Counted from the first letter of the stretch, positions 1 through 11,784 are shown. The stretch: 64,000 bases of DNA from Chenopodium formosanum (GCA_024500155.1 CM044868.1:36071665-36135664); one strand, 5' to 3'. Notes: generated from the letters alone by a model not told the origin. Numbers and translations: made by a program.

Positions 1-1990
1 CACCAACGTGAGGGAAGTGAGGTCTTTTCTTGGCCATGTCGGGTTCTATCGGCGCTTTACTAAAGATTTTTCAATGATCGCTAAGCCTCTCACATCCCTA
101 TTGCAACAAGATAAAGAGTTTGTGTTTGATGATGCTTGTCATAAGTCCTTTTGTAGGTTGAAATAAGCCCTTTGCACCGCTCCTATTGTCAAAGGTCCGG
201 ATTGGTTTCTTTCATTTGAGCTCATGTGCGATGCAAGCGACGAGGCCATTGGATCGGTTCTTGGACAACGAAAGGATGGGAAACTTCATGTCATACATTA
301 TTTTTCTAAAACTCTCAATGATGCCCAACAAAACTACACAACTACCGAGAAGGAGTTCCTAGCGGTTATCCATTCATTCGAGAAGTTTAGAACCTACCTC
401 ATTGGTTCTAAGACAATTGTGTATACCGACCACTCGGCTCTCAAATATTTGATATGGAATAAGGAAGCTAAACCAAGGTTGTTGAGATGGGTTTTAGTCC
501 TCCAAGACTTCGATTATGAGATGAGAGACAAGAAGGGAGCCGAGAATGTGGTGGCGGATCATCTCTCAAGGTTGGGCGGTGCAAGGTTTGAAGATGATGG
601 CTTGCCAATAGAGGACGCTCTAAGAGATGATGTGCTTTATGTCCTTGAAGTGAAATCGGAGCCGTGGTATGCGGATATTGTGAATTACTTAGCTTGTAGT
701 GCCATACCGCCGGATTTCACTTCGCAACAACGTCGAAAACTCAAGCATGAGGCCAAGAGATACATTTGGGATGATCCCATTTTATTGAAAAGAGGGGTCA
801 ATGGTTTTTTAAGGAGATTCGTCCCCAACGACGAGGTTCAAAGTGTTCTCCATATGTGCCACTCTTCTCGTTGTGGTGGGCATATGAGTGCTCAAAAGAC
901 CGCCTCAAAGGTCCTTCAATCTATGCTCTTTTGGCCTTCTCTATTCAAGGATGCGTGGATATTTGTCAAAACTTGTGATAGATGTCAACGGATGGGGAAT
1001 ATTTCTAGAAGGGATGAAATGCCACAAAACCCCATCCTTGAGCTTGAAGTTTTTGATGTGTGGGCTATAGACTTCATGTGCCCTTTCATTTCTTCACATG
1101 GGAACAAGTATATTTTGGTCGCCGTTGACTATGTGTCTAAGTGGGCGGAGGCCGTGGCTTCTCCAACTAATGACTCTAAGGTGGTGGTCAATCTTTTCAA
1201 GAAAGTATTCTTCCCGAGATTTGGTGTTCCAAGAGCAATAATTAGTGATGGGGGATCGCATTTCAAGCACCACACCTTCGTTCGACTACTTGATAAGTAT
1301 GGGGTGTCTCACAAGCGAGGGCTTGCTTACCACCCTCAAACGAGTGGTCAAGCGGAGGTCACCAATAGAGAGCTCAAGGTGATTTTGGAGAAGACGGTTG
1401 CTAGGACAAGGAAGGATTGGTCCTCCAAACTCATTGATTCACTATGGGCTTATAGGACCGCCTTCAAAACTCCAATAAGTGCCACTCACTACAAGCTTGT
1501 CTATGGGAAAAATTGTCATTTGCCCGTGGATATAGAGCATCGAACGCATTGGGAAATCAAGCAAATCAACTTTGATCTCCATAGTGCGGGTGAGCAAAGG
1601 CTTCTAGAGCTACATGAGTTAGAGGAGTTGAGGATGAATGCCTACGATAGCGCAAGCATGTATAAGGCGCGGACTAAGGCTTGGCACGATGCTCAAATTG
1701 TCAAGAAGGGATTCGTCAAAGGCCAAAAAGTCCTCCTATTTAACTCCCGCTTGAAGCTTTTCCCGGGCAAACTTAGGTCAAGGTGGAGTGGGTCGTACAT
1801 TGTCACGGAAGTGTTTCCATATGGAGCCTACGAAATCTCCCAAGACGGCCACTCTCCTTTCAAAGTCAACGGTCACCATCTCAAGCCCTATTATGAAGGA
1901 TTCCTAAGTGATGAACCGAATTCTGTGACACTTCTTGATGTGCATCGTCAATTCGACCCTCCTTATTCAACTCAAGGAACGTCGAGCTAA
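1..1990 (+). pseudogene. Athila-lineage pol, 3' part: RT tail, RNase H, integrase
   Basis: This is the C-terminal half of a Ty3/gypsy polyprotein and continues from before the window. Bases 1-163 encode the end of the reverse transcriptase thumb (VRSFLGHVGFYRRF). An in-frame TAA at 164-166 then separates it from an open stretch that runs to 1990. That stretch holds RNase H (CDASDEAIGSVLG, later YTDHSALKYL), an integrase HHCC zinc region (about 845-1000) and a DDE core. The core acidic residues are Asp near 1069, Asp near 1247 and Glu near 1355. The C-terminal part (NFDLHSAGEQRLLELHELEEL) is characteristic of the Athila branch. RNase H and integrase are otherwise uninterrupted over 588 codons, so this copy is moderately young, but the stop should prevent production of a full polyprotein. 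No chromodomain is visible, as expected for Athila. Confidence 0.93.
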
Positions 1991-2212
1991 CGACGTTAAC
2001 CAAAAGCGCTCCCGGGAGGCAACCCGAGTCTCTAACCCTTTACTACTTTTTCTTTTCATGTTGCTTCTATTTTTCCATCTACAACTTTAGATTGTTGGGA
2101 TTTTTGATTTTTGATTGTGCTTGGGTTTTTGATATACTTTGCATCTAGCATGATTGTATGGTGTTTAGATGTGTGTTAAGGACTATTTTTACTTGCGTGA
2201 TTCTTTATAGGA

Positions 2213-2670
2213 GTTTGGCCGAACCACTTTATGTTCGGCCACTGCAGCATTTTCAAGGATTTATGGCAACATTCTGCCAAAAACAAAAATATTTCATTCA
2301 GGCAGAAGGTTCGACCAAACCCCTGGGAGATTCGACCGAACTTATACTGTAGTGCGGCCGAACTTTCCTGGGTTCGGTCACTCCTTAATTTTTTGAAAAT
2401 TTCAGCAACTTTCTGCCAGAATTTGCAAACTTGAAGTTCCAGCATAGGTTCGACCGAACCCCTGGATGGTTCGACCGAACTTATACTGTAGTGCGCCCGA
2501 ACTTTCTTGGGTTCGGTCACTCCTCTCTTTTTGCGATTTTGCTGGAAATTTTTGCCCGGATTTCAGTAAGTTGAGTTTTGGCAATGGTTCGACCGAACTA
2601 AAGGGGAGTTCGACTGAACTTTCAATGTGGTTCGACCGAACATACCCTTGGTTCGGCCGAACCTCTCTTT
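2213..2670 (+). repeat. 138-bp tandem repeat with TTCGGCCGAAC palindromes in the pol-env spacer
   Basis: About three and a half copies of a unit of roughly 138 bp can be aligned, starting near 2308, 2446 and 2585, with a partial copy before 2308. Each carries one or more copies or near-copies of the palindrome GTTCGGCCGAAC (often TTCGACCGAAC), and two units share CTTATACTGTAGTGC followed by a CCGAAC. The same palindromes and the string CTGTAGT-CCGAAC occur in the U3 of this element's LTR (7905-8150). The spacer repeat and U3 are therefore related in sequence. A regulatory role is inference. Confidence 0.85.
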
Positions 2671-2679
2671 AGACTTGAA

Positions 2680-2987
2680 AAAAAAAAGCTGCTGCCATAA
2701 GTTCTATTTTGTTGTATTTTCGTGACCACCACTCCCATTTTCGTCACCTACCTCTTTCTTCTCCTTCGCACGCTAAACCTCCATTACACCTCCCCTTACA
2801 ACCTCAAATCTCCATCAAAATCACTCCAATCTTCACCCTTTGTCACTTATTTTACATCCTCTACTCCATTTCTACAATCTCCACCAAAAATTCCTCACAA
2901 AAAAAACCCATCTTTCCATTTTCCCCAATTTCAAGGGTTTAAGTGCTTTGGTGTTTTTGGGTTTTTACTTCCTTCCAATCAATTGTG
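2680..2987 (+). promoter_or_regulatory. Putative leader exon of the env-like transcript
   Basis: Directly after the palindromic repeats, the + strand becomes rich in C and T with many short CT tracts, the composition of plant 5' untranslated leaders. It ends at a plausible splice donor (TGTGG followed by GTATGT, near 2988). No convincing TATA box is visible. I infer that it starts an independent transcript for the downstream env-like ORF. No expression evidence is available here. Confidence 0.4.
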
Positions 2988-3573
2988 GTATGTTTTTCCT
3001 AGCTTTTTCAAGTTCATTTCTTTAATTTCTTATAGTTTTACCATGTTTTACATATTTAAGTATGAATTGTGGTATTCTTGAAATTGTTAGTAATAACTTG
3101 TTTGATTCATGTGGTTCTTTGGATTGACTTGTTGCAATTGATTGGTTGTTGATAGTAGAACATGTTGTTATGATGATTATGCATGTTTGCATTGGTTTTA
3201 TTTTGATCTCAATGTCTTTGCTTAAGATTGTTGATTTCATACTAGGGTGTTCATGTTACCATTTTATGATTGAGAAATGCATGAGTTGGATGTTGTTGGA
3301 GATTGTTATTCATTGTTTTGGTTAGATTTTGATGGTTTGATGAATGGATATCATGAAAATTAGGGGACATCATGCCAAATTTCACCTAGACTTTGTTAGG
3401 ACTAATATAGGAATGACATAGGAATTCTTATTCAAACTTTGGTTCAAATGTATTCATGCATGCCTTGAATTGTATACTCTCATGCATACACTTTTACCTT
3501 GGCTAGCTACTTGGCTTCTTATGTCATTTCTTATCAATTTGTTCTAATGATATGCTCTTGGTGAATTTGTAGA
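2988..3573 (+). other. Putative leader intron before the env-like ORF
   Basis: The stretch begins with GTATGTTTTT and ends with a T-rich run and GTAG a few bases before the env-like ATG at 3580. It is AT-rich and has no long ORF. It would remove out-of-frame ATGs from the leader. Splice sites are predicted by eye only. Confidence 0.35.
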
Positions 3574-3579
3574 ATCAAG

Positions 3580-5148
3580 ATGTTCGGCAAGGGAAAAGGA
3601 AAGTCAAAGAGGAAGAGGATGGGAGAATCTTCAGGACCGCAATTCCCACCTCCTCCCGGCATCAATGATCATGGCATTATTGCTTCGGACGAGCAATTTT
3701 GGCCCATATATGAATCACTCGTCAAGCGTCCGATTCGGTCTACAAGATTCTTTTGCCCTCAAACTTTGAGGAAGCTGGGAATATTGGATGAGGTGACAAG
3801 GTTGGCTCAAAACTTTGGATGGGGTGACTTCATTCACTACCATGCTCACACTTACGAGCGTGTGACTTTGGAATTCCTTGCCTCTCTTCGCAAGGAAGTT
3901 TTTTAGCCGGAAGATGTCGATGAGGATCCTCAACTCATGATTCACTTCAGAATGTTCAACGAGGATCACTCTCTAACGAAAAGTGATCTAAATGAGATCT
4001 TCTTTTGGCACGCCACCGGCCTTGATCACCCGTCCGAAATGACCTCCTCTCACTGCATTCCTTACAATGAGCAAGAGTGGTGGAGGAGTATCACAAACAA
4101 GGATAGGTTCCAAACCAATACCTCAAAGGTCAACAACATCATTTATATAGCTTTGAGGTATTTTGTACGGCTTCTTCAATATGCCATGTTCTTCAAAGCC
4201 AACCTCGGCTCCATGGTAAAAGACGAGGTTGCTTGCCTATTCTTGGCCGATAATCCTCAACGGCTCAAATTTCAATGCTCCTCCACCTTCATCCAACGAC
4301 TCTTGGTTACTAGGGACAACCGTCTCAGTGATGAGATATTTATGGGTGGCATGATTACTATCATTGCTCTTTCTTTGAAGAATGGAGCATACAAAGATCA
4401 AATTGAATTGCTCCCACCCGTGCACCAAATTCGAGAAGAGCTCACCGACGAGTTCCCTCCCTATGCTCTTTCCATAAGCGCCCTCCGTCACAGCCGCTTC
4501 CTCAACTACACTAATAGCAAGCACCGTTTCATCCTCTTGGTCGATAGAGAGATCGAATGGTGTGTCCTCCCGGACCCCGACCTCATTACGGTGGACCACT
4601 CTGCTCCTCTCAAATGGAAGATCCCTCAGCAAAACATCCCCAATGAGCTGAGGCGAACTAGAGCCCGGGGTGGAGTTCCTCAACCTCCACTGGTCCTCCA
4701 TTAAGAGCAAATCATTCCCCCCCTTAGCGGGGGAGGTGAGGCATCTTCTTCTTCTTCCATTCCTCCTTTTGATTTCAATGCCCTTTGTAGTACCCTCGAT
4801 GATATCCGTCGAGACAATCAAGCTTCCATTGAGCAATGGGGGTACTACGCGAGGGCAAATTATGACAATCTTGTGCAAGCGGGCATTCAAGCGCCCTATG
4901 TGAACTACCCTTACCACCCTTCTCAAGGGGGTCCGGTTAATCATTGGGGACCCTATGACCCTCAACACCCCACCCCCCCTTGCTACGCCTATTGGGAAGG
5001 TCCCATCGACCCTACCCAACGCGTTGGCACCGACCCCTATCGTCCGGGTGGCTGTGATCCGGCTTATGACCCGGCATTCACATCCACCCCCGCTCCTTTT
5101 GATGGTGGTTGGGGTGCCCAAGGGTGGCCCTATGAGCGCTTTAACTAA
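3580..5148 (+). pseudogene. Athila env-like ORF (ATHILA ORF-1 family), two in-frame stops
   Basis: A single reading frame of about 522 codons is interrupted by TAG at 3904-3906 and TAA at 4702-4704. Between and around the stops the frame stays open, so the damage is by point mutation. The N-terminus is basic and lysine-rich. The middle contains the conserved Athila block around FFWHATGLDHPSEM. The C-terminal third (from about 4870) is rich in Pro, Tyr and Gly. No convincing signal peptide or transmembrane helix is seen, so an envelope role is by position only (downstream of pol). ATHILA ORF-1 assignment rests on position and sequence resemblance. An opposite-strand ORF over 4237-5274 is a shadow of this one. 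Start choice: this ATG follows the predicted splice acceptor. Confidence 0.8.
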
Positions 5149-6857
5149 CCCTTCCACCCTTTCATGGACACTCCCGGGTTTGATCCTTATAACCCCCTTC
5201 AACCTAGGGGGCGAGGAGATGATAACCAGTGATGAGGGATCTTTTCCCTCCCCCCTGATCTTCTTACTTGTCACTTTTGCTCGGGACGAGCAAAAGAATA
5301 GTGTGGGGGAGGAGGTACTTTTGGTTGGTTAAAAATGTACATAGGAAGGTAGAGTGGTAGGGTAGTTGCTTGCACATAAGGAGGATAGTGAGGATAGTGG
5401 CCTTGTGGTATTGATGTGGCGTTCTGACGGTGGTGATGATGTTGGTGATGTTGTGAAGGTGATGTGATGAGATGGTGATGTTGTGATGATATTGATGTGG
5501 TGATGTGATGATGATGATGATGTTTTATAATTATTTTTGCTGATTTCTGATGATTTTCTTTGATGATTTCTGAGTTTTTGTAGGTGAAGATGCTCCCGAG
5601 AAAAAAAAATCCAAATTTCCCGAAAATCCAAATCCCCTTAATTCAAACTTTGTAGATAGCTTTTTATTTATTTTTTTTTCTTCTTTTTGTTTATTTCTTT
5701 AGTCTTTTTCTTTGTTTTCTAACCTTTGCTCGTTTTGTTGTAGTTTCTTTTGTTTGGCTCATCTTTATTGAAGCTTGAAGCGGAGATGTAAGACGTTACG
5801 GAGCAACACTAGCTCCCTTGGTGAGATTGGATATATTACCTTGTCTTATATTTCAAGCGGCATTCGGTGAGACCTTTCCTCTCTTTCTTTTTCTTTTTCT
5901 TTGAGTGCTTAGTTTAGGTCTAGTTTAGTAAGATTTGAACGGTTCGAGGTTGATTGATTTTGGTTCCAAGGAACCTGGGATCGTTGATGTTGATATCAAC
6001 AATCACTTGTATGTCGATTGGGATTTATTTGATTTACATGCCTCGATTATGAACCTTTTTAATTTCTTCCTCCTTTTTGTGTGTTTTTATTGTTCTCTTT
6101 TGTGTAACAAGCATGACTATGGCAAGTTGAAATATTTTTTATGTGGATTTGCTCATTCATTTGGATTCGAGAATTTGTGTGCCTTTTTGATGACATGACT
6201 TTGAATGCTTACCTTCCTAGTTGATGAGGGTTTACACGGTTTAAGAATGCTTAAGGTTGAATTAGACACATTATAAGCTAAGGTAGCCCGGTTTAGAACT
6301 TTTGATGACGTTTGAACCCCCTAGTTCATGGGAAAGTGGTAAGATGGTGTTGCTCTCCGTAGTGAATAGGATTCCCTTGGTTGGTATTTGCTTATTTTTA
6401 TCCCGTGTGAGCGTCATTTGTTCTAGCCTTCATCATTCTTGTGAGCGGCGCTTTGGATCCTTAACTACGCATGTCTTAATCTTTGTGTTGGTATTTAGCT
6501 CCCAAGATCGTGACCAAACAACTTTAAAGGAGGAAGAGGGCATTTCTTCTCATTTTTCTTTTTTTCTTTGTGTTTTGTTACAAATTTGGTTTTCATTTTC
6601 ACATCCATCCACTTGCTAACCAATTTGGGCCTCATTCCCCTTTCTTGATCTAGCCATATTACAAACCTATCGGGCTATGTTCTACCAACCCTTGTATTTA
6701 GTGAAGCATTGGCTTTTGAGGTTCGAATTCGAGAGTGTTGGTTTTAGGGCAAGAAAGTTGTGAATATTGGTTCAAGTGAGATTTTGAAAGTTGTTCATGA
6801 AAGAAAATATTTGCAAAAAAGTTTGTGAGGAAGGATGCAACATATGAAGTCCAAAAG

Positions 6858-6903
<46 letters not shown>

Positions 6904-7637
6904 AGGAAAAAAAAAGAAAAAAAAAGGGAGAATAAAAAAAAAGAAAGAAAAGTTGACAAAAAAAAAAAGAAAAGAAAGAGAAAATGATGAGAGAAATGAA
7001 GTAATGTTGTGAAATTTTGTATTGAAGGTTGTAATTTGAATTTAGGTTCAATTATTAGGTTGTTCTTGAGAGATGGCCACTCTTTTGCTTCACTTAGGAT
7101 TTGCCACCAAAATTTTCAAATTAATTCCCAACCTTAACCCCTAGCCATGACATTACAACCCAAGTTAAGACCCTTGGACTTGGAGAAGTGCGGTCAAAGA
7201 ACGGTGGAGGGAGATAGATTTCAACCCTATGGAAAGAGTGTGCATAGTTGAGATGTCGGGATAACCTTATGACTCCACATAAAATTTCTTTTTCCGGTTC
7301 CCTCGAGGAATCATGAGGAGCTAACTTGGGGATAATTTGAAGCTAGTGGAGAGCACGCGGACCGTCTTGGTTGGAGCTAGGGTAGAGGATGAAATCATTA
7401 GTTCTCTACTCTTAGCTTAGGTTTGTCTCCTTCAACCATGAGCATCTTAGAACGTGTTCCCCCTCTTTGAGTTGAGAAAAGTAAGTATTCTTTGATTCAT
7501 GTCCCTATGTTAGAGTCCATTTGGAGCATTTCCCATCGTGAAGCTTGATTGATTTTCTTAACCCTTGTCATATTATGCTTGTTGTGTATGTTGTCTTTTT
7601 GTTTTAGAATTCCTTGCTTGAGGACAAGCAAAAGGCA
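5149..7637 (+). other. Athila E1 3' non-coding region
   Basis: Nothing here reads as a convincing gene. It contains a first polypurine-like block (GAGCAAAAGAATAGTGTGGG, near 5289-5308), GATGATG-rich sequence (5400-5520), T-rich tracts and a pure A run of about 45 bp (6857-6901). The polypurine-like block resembles the true tract next to the LTR. Long 3' regions of this type are usual in Athila elements. Confidence 0.6.
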
Positions 7638-7651
7638 AGTGTGGGGGATTT
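7638..7651 (+). other. Polypurine tract of E1
   Basis: AAGTGTGGGGGATT sits immediately before the LTR start TGATGAG. It is preceded by GAGGACAAGCAAAAGGC, a motif also found, with changes, before the LTR of E2 (56868-56896). This is the expected site for plus-strand DNA priming. Confidence 0.75.
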
Positions 7652-8708
7652 TGATGAGTGGCATTTGTGCCACTCTTTTATCCTTTTTCTCTAAGGATTC
7701 TCCCCTCATTTGCACTTGTTTGGCCCTTTTTCTAAGCATTTTTACTTAGTTTTGCTTCCTCTTTTCTTTCTCCTTTATCTCCCTTTTCTTAGTCTTCTCG
7801 CTTTGTTCTTATTGTGATTTTCATGCTTATGCTTTGTAGGAACCATCGGGATTTTCAAGAGGAGGAAGCTAAGCTCAAGGGAAGCTGGAGGAAGCATGAT
7901 TCAGAAGAGGTTCGGCCGAACCACCTGAAGGTGTGGCTGAACCAAGGTGTGGCCGTACCTGCTCAGTGGTTCGGCCGAACGTTGAGGCAGGGGCAAGATG
8001 AAATTTGGCAGTTTTGCAGGAGTGGCCGAACCACATAGTTCGACCAGACCAGGATCAGGGAGGTTCGACCAAACCTACCCATGGTTCGGCCAAACCTACC
8101 CTGTAGTCCGACCGAACCTTCCCATTTGTTCGGTCGGACCTCTCCTTTTATCAGCTGGCTCTGTACGGACTATATAAGTCCCATCTTAGAACGTTTTGAA
8201 GATTAGATTAACTTAGTTTTAATTTTTCTACATTTTAGCTTAATCTAGAGAGAGAAACACTATTAGTCTTCATTGGTAGAGAGAGAAAGTGTGGTTTTCT
8301 TCATTGATGAACTTGGATTTTGAAGAAGGAGTTTTGTTCAATCCTTTGTACACCTTCATCTTCAATTAATGAGCAATCTCTTACTCTTTCTCTTTACCTT
8401 TGTTTTTTATTTTGCTTATTTGCTTTGATTTTTCTTCTTAGCTTATTAATCATGTTGATGCTTATTGATTTGATGATTGATATTGTTTTCAATATGATTT
8501 GTGAGTAGTCGCCTAGCCAAGGGTGTGGGGATGGTGTAGTTGCTAATTGTTCATGCTTATAATGTTGGGGTTATGTTAATGGTGATTAAAGTCTTTGCAT
8601 GCTTGATATTCTTTGGTCTTCTTGCAAGTGCACGTTGTTAGTTGATCAAAGATGAGTCTTTACTAACAAGTAACGGAAGTTGACTTAGTTGAGGTTCATT
8701 ACTATCGA
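7652..8708 (+). repeat. Athila E1 3' LTR (5' portion, right end cut)
   Basis: The LTR begins TGATGAGTGGC, followed by a short inverted copy (GTGGCATTTGTGCCAC). U3 contains a patch of TTCGGCCGAAC palindromes (7905-8150), then a TATA box at 8171-8178. The U5 part around 8501 (TTGTGAGTAGTCGCCTAG) aligns with the E2 LTR around 57888. The E2 LTR is 1614 bp, so roughly 500 bp of U5 appear to be missing here. Confidence 0.8.
8171..8178 (+). promoter_or_regulatory. TATA box of the E1 LTR
   Basis: TATATAAG lies about 20 bp after the last GC-rich palindrome block and precedes the R/U5 region that is duplicated in inverted form at 8709-8935. Confidence 0.65.
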
Positions 8709-8935
8709 TTGTTGTTTAATACTAACAAGCAAAGAAGAAAAATAAAAGCAAATAAGCAAAATCAAAAACAAAGGAAAAGAGAAAGAGTAAGAGATTGCTC
8801 ATTAATTGAAGATGAAGGTCTACAAAGGATTGAACAAGCTCCTTCTTCGAAATCCAAGTTCATTAATGAAGAAAACCACACTTTCTCTCTCTACCAATGA
8901 AGACTAATCCTAATCTAACCTAAAACTAGTTAGAG
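8205..8935. repeat. Large inverted repeat formed by two LTR U5 regions
   Basis: Bases about 8205-8445 reappear as reverse complement at about 8709-8935. Over the best 190 bp the arms look more than 90 percent identical by eye, including the block CATTGGTAGAGAGAGAAAGT. The spacer is about 260 bp and consists of further U5 sequence. A transcript from either LTR promoter would fold into a long hairpin. Confidence 0.85.
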
Positions 8936-10418
8936 AGTAGAATAGATAGTTATTGAATGTATCTCCTCCCTCTAATTACCCTAAAAATGGGTATTTATAC
9001 TAACTTAATAAAACTAGGGAAAATAGAAAAAAGAAGGAAAATAAATAAAGAAAGAAAAGGAAAATAAAAAGAAAATAAAAGAGGAAAGAAATAAAAGAGG
9101 AAAGAAATAAGAAAAAGGGAAAAGAAAAGAAAGAAATTAAAAATAAAAGAAAAAGAAAATAAAAATAAAATAAACCCACAAATCCCCACCAAAAACAATC
9201 AGCCCCTATTTCTCTTCTTCGATATTCATGGCTGCTCTATCATCATCATCGAACAACCATCATCAACGGCTCAAAATCGTCACCGACATCTTCATCAACC
9301 AGCAATCAATCAAGGCCGTTCAATTTTCATTAAAACTCGCGTGAGAAGCTCGTGAAGTGGTTCGGTCGAACCAGGGGTTGGTGCGGCCGAACTACGGGAT
9401 TGGTTCGGTCAAACCATGGGTATGTTCGACCACTCCTCTTCGAATAACAAAACCTCCAAAGTTTCTGACTCGCACTTTGACCGAACTTTTATTGGTTTGC
9501 TTGAACTTGATTAATTCGCTAATTGCTCTGATTTTTGCTCTATTTCATGCGCGAATTGGAGGGTTGAGTAGTTGCGGGTCAGGTGTGGTGAAGGGCTGCC
9601 GTTTTGGGTGGCTAAAAGTGGTTTATTGCGGTGGTCTGGGTTGTGGTTTAATTGCTGAATTGTAGGGTGGTTGGACGGTGGAACAAGGGAGGTTCTAGGT
9701 GGTCAGGTGTGCGCTGTTGCGACTGCTGTTGGTGGAGGAAAATAGGAGGCTGCGGTGGTGATTGTTGTTGTTGTTAGCGACTGGAAGTGAGGGGTTATTG
9801 GTGAAGGGTGAGCGCTAGTTGTGGTCGTGTGAGGTGGTGAGAGCAGGGGGTAGTGGTGGCTGTGATTGGAGGAGCTGGTGGGCTGCTGTGTACGAGAGGG
9901 AGCAGGGGAGATGGAGGTGCTATTGTGGCGGAGGATAAGGGGAATAGAGTAGAAGAGTGTGGTGAAGGATAAGGGGCAGCAGCTTTGGGGCTTGAAAGCT
10001 TCTTGGATTGACACTTTTGACTCGAGCCTCCGACCTCCGAGCACGATCCTACACAACCAAATAAAAACAAGGGAGAATCGGGACAAAGATAAAATAAAAT
10101 AAAATGAAAATAAACAAAGGACGAAATAAAACAAAACCACGACAAATAGAATAAAATAAATAAAATAGAAATAAATAAAATAAAATAGAAAATAAGAGAC
10201 ATAAAACTAAACTAATAAAAATAAAACAAAAACTATACAAGCAAATAAAGTAGAATAAAATACGAAAATAAACTAAAGCTAATAAAATAAAGAAAATAAA
10301 CTAAAACGCTCCAAAATTACCAAAATAAACTAGAAACTTTATTAAAGAGAAAACAAGAGAATAAAAGGAAAATAAGGGAAAATAAACACGGAAAAGACTC
10401 TAAAACTACTCCTCATCA
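8709..10418 (-). repeat. Athila-type LTR, inverted orientation
   Basis: Read on the minus strand it starts TGATGAGGAGTAG at 10418. It has a TTCGGTCGAACC-rich patch (9355-9440) and a TATA box (9000-8991, GTATAAATAC). It then enters R/U5 sequence matching the E1 LTR and is cut near 8709. U3 is long and includes A/T-simple sequence (about 10080-10390) and a GC-richer stretch (9480-10040) with low-complexity open frames that I do not consider genes. It interrupts the LTR of element B1 at 10419. The flanking GTTTA could be one copy of a target-site duplication, but the other side is not in place. Confidence 0.72.
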
Positions 10419-11784
10419 GTTTATGGATTGGAAAATTATATTTTGGCATGATTATTTGGACTACACTTTTATTTATGGCATGTTAGAATGCATGTTTAAT
10501 TAAACTACATGTTTAATTTTGCTTGAAATATTGAAAAGGAATCTTATTGTGATTCATATAATTTTTATTGATGCTATAAGCATGGGAAAGGAGCTATATA
10601 AGTGTCTATGTACACGCGGAATAAATTGTATATTGCTGCCTTAGTGCACTTAAGGTATTTTTAACACCGAGGGATAGGATTTTTGGCGCTTTATGCATTT
10701 AAGGTGTCTTTGACACCATGATAGAATTAAAAAGGGTTTCAACATTAAAGATTATGTGGTCACTAAATATTCAAGAATTTAATTGATATGTTTGTTGATT
10801 GAATAATTGTTGTTGATTGAATTAATATGCTTTGCGAGTCATCACCAAGTCTAATAATATGTAAATAACGTAAAGTGAAAGAGATTACGCACCAAAACAC
10901 TTGGAACGTATATACCTTGAGTATGAACATATGAGAGGAGTTATGGGGTTTTATATTTAACCACAACTTCTAATGGAGTACAGGACGCTGTACATTCCTT
11001 TTTATTTATTATTATGCGCAGGAATTCCACCACATATGTGTGGTTTTGTCGCTGGCACGGTTAGCTCCCGTGTCGGTTAACCTCAATTTATCTGGGGGAG
11101 GAAGAGTTGGAAACCCGTTCGATGCGTAATCAACGCTAAATAAATTATTTAGTGTCTAGATAATGAGTCTTATTGAATGTTGTGTGTGCTTGTAACAGGT
11201 GCATGCAGGTAAGTGTGTGTGTTAATAGGTGAAAGCATGTTAATGTGATTAATTACGGTTATGTACTCAACTTTGCTGATTGTGTGTGTCTGTGTGTTTT
11301 GGCCATGTCTTTATCTTGGCCCTATGATGACCCATTTTCAATGGAGAGTAGTGGAAGCAAGTAGAGATATGCTTTTCAGGTGTTGAAGCATATTCATGAC
11401 GGGGCATGAGTGAAGGGTGAATCATGCTAGTTTCTATTATTTTACGATGTGTTTTATGCATTGAATATTTATGGTGTTATTTTATATGTGGACTAACGTA
11501 AGGATTTGGATTTGGTTTGGTTTAAATAAGGGCCTTTAGTGGTTCCAAGTTGTAGGTTGTTTTTAATTGACTTCATTTGTTTTGGTTTTAAAACTTTACT
11601 TTCGTTTGTTGACATTTAAGTTGACTTATTTTGAATGGTTTTTATTTTAAGTCTTCCGCTGTGTATCTTTGATAGTTGCCTTAGCCGTTCTCATGGTGGC
11701 GGTAGTGTCTTAGATATTCCTAATTTCTATTTTTAAAAAGGGTAAAAGAGGTATTTTTAGGAAAGGAATTTCTAGGGTGTTACA
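10419..11784 (+). repeat. Tekay-like element B1, 3' portion of its 5' LTR
   Basis: It aligns with B2 LTR positions from about 35038 to 36401 and ends in the same GGGTGTTACA. The first 1.2 kb of the LTR was separated by the inverted Athila LTR. A primer-binding-site remnant follows (see next entry). Confidence 0.88.

Larger units (their letters stand above)
1..8708 (+). mobile_element. Athila element E1, 3' part (pol, env-like ORF, 3' LTR)
   Basis: The order is pol, a spacer of about 1.6 kb, an env-like ORF, a long non-coding region, a polypurine tract and an LTR starting TGATGAG. This is the published arrangement of Athila elements. The 5' LTR and gag lie outside the window. The LTR is cut near 8708, where an inverted LTR copy begins, so no target-site duplication can be examined. 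Element assignment is strong; the exact right boundary is inferred. Confidence 0.88.

Noticed and set aside
4237..5274. Long minus-strand open frame (345 codons) opposite the env-like ORF
   Set aside because: Arg/Gly-rich composition mirrors the codon bias of the opposite strand. No family resemblance, and the + frame has Athila motifs.
6698..7051. Poly-Phe minus-strand frame
   Set aside because: Caused by the A tract at 6857-6901 and neighbouring purine-rich DNA.
9703..10240. Overlapping minus-strand frames with Phe/Leu/Ser- and Thr/Pro-rich text
   Set aside because: They arise from simple A/T and CT-rich sequence in the U3 of an LTR. No domain or start context.
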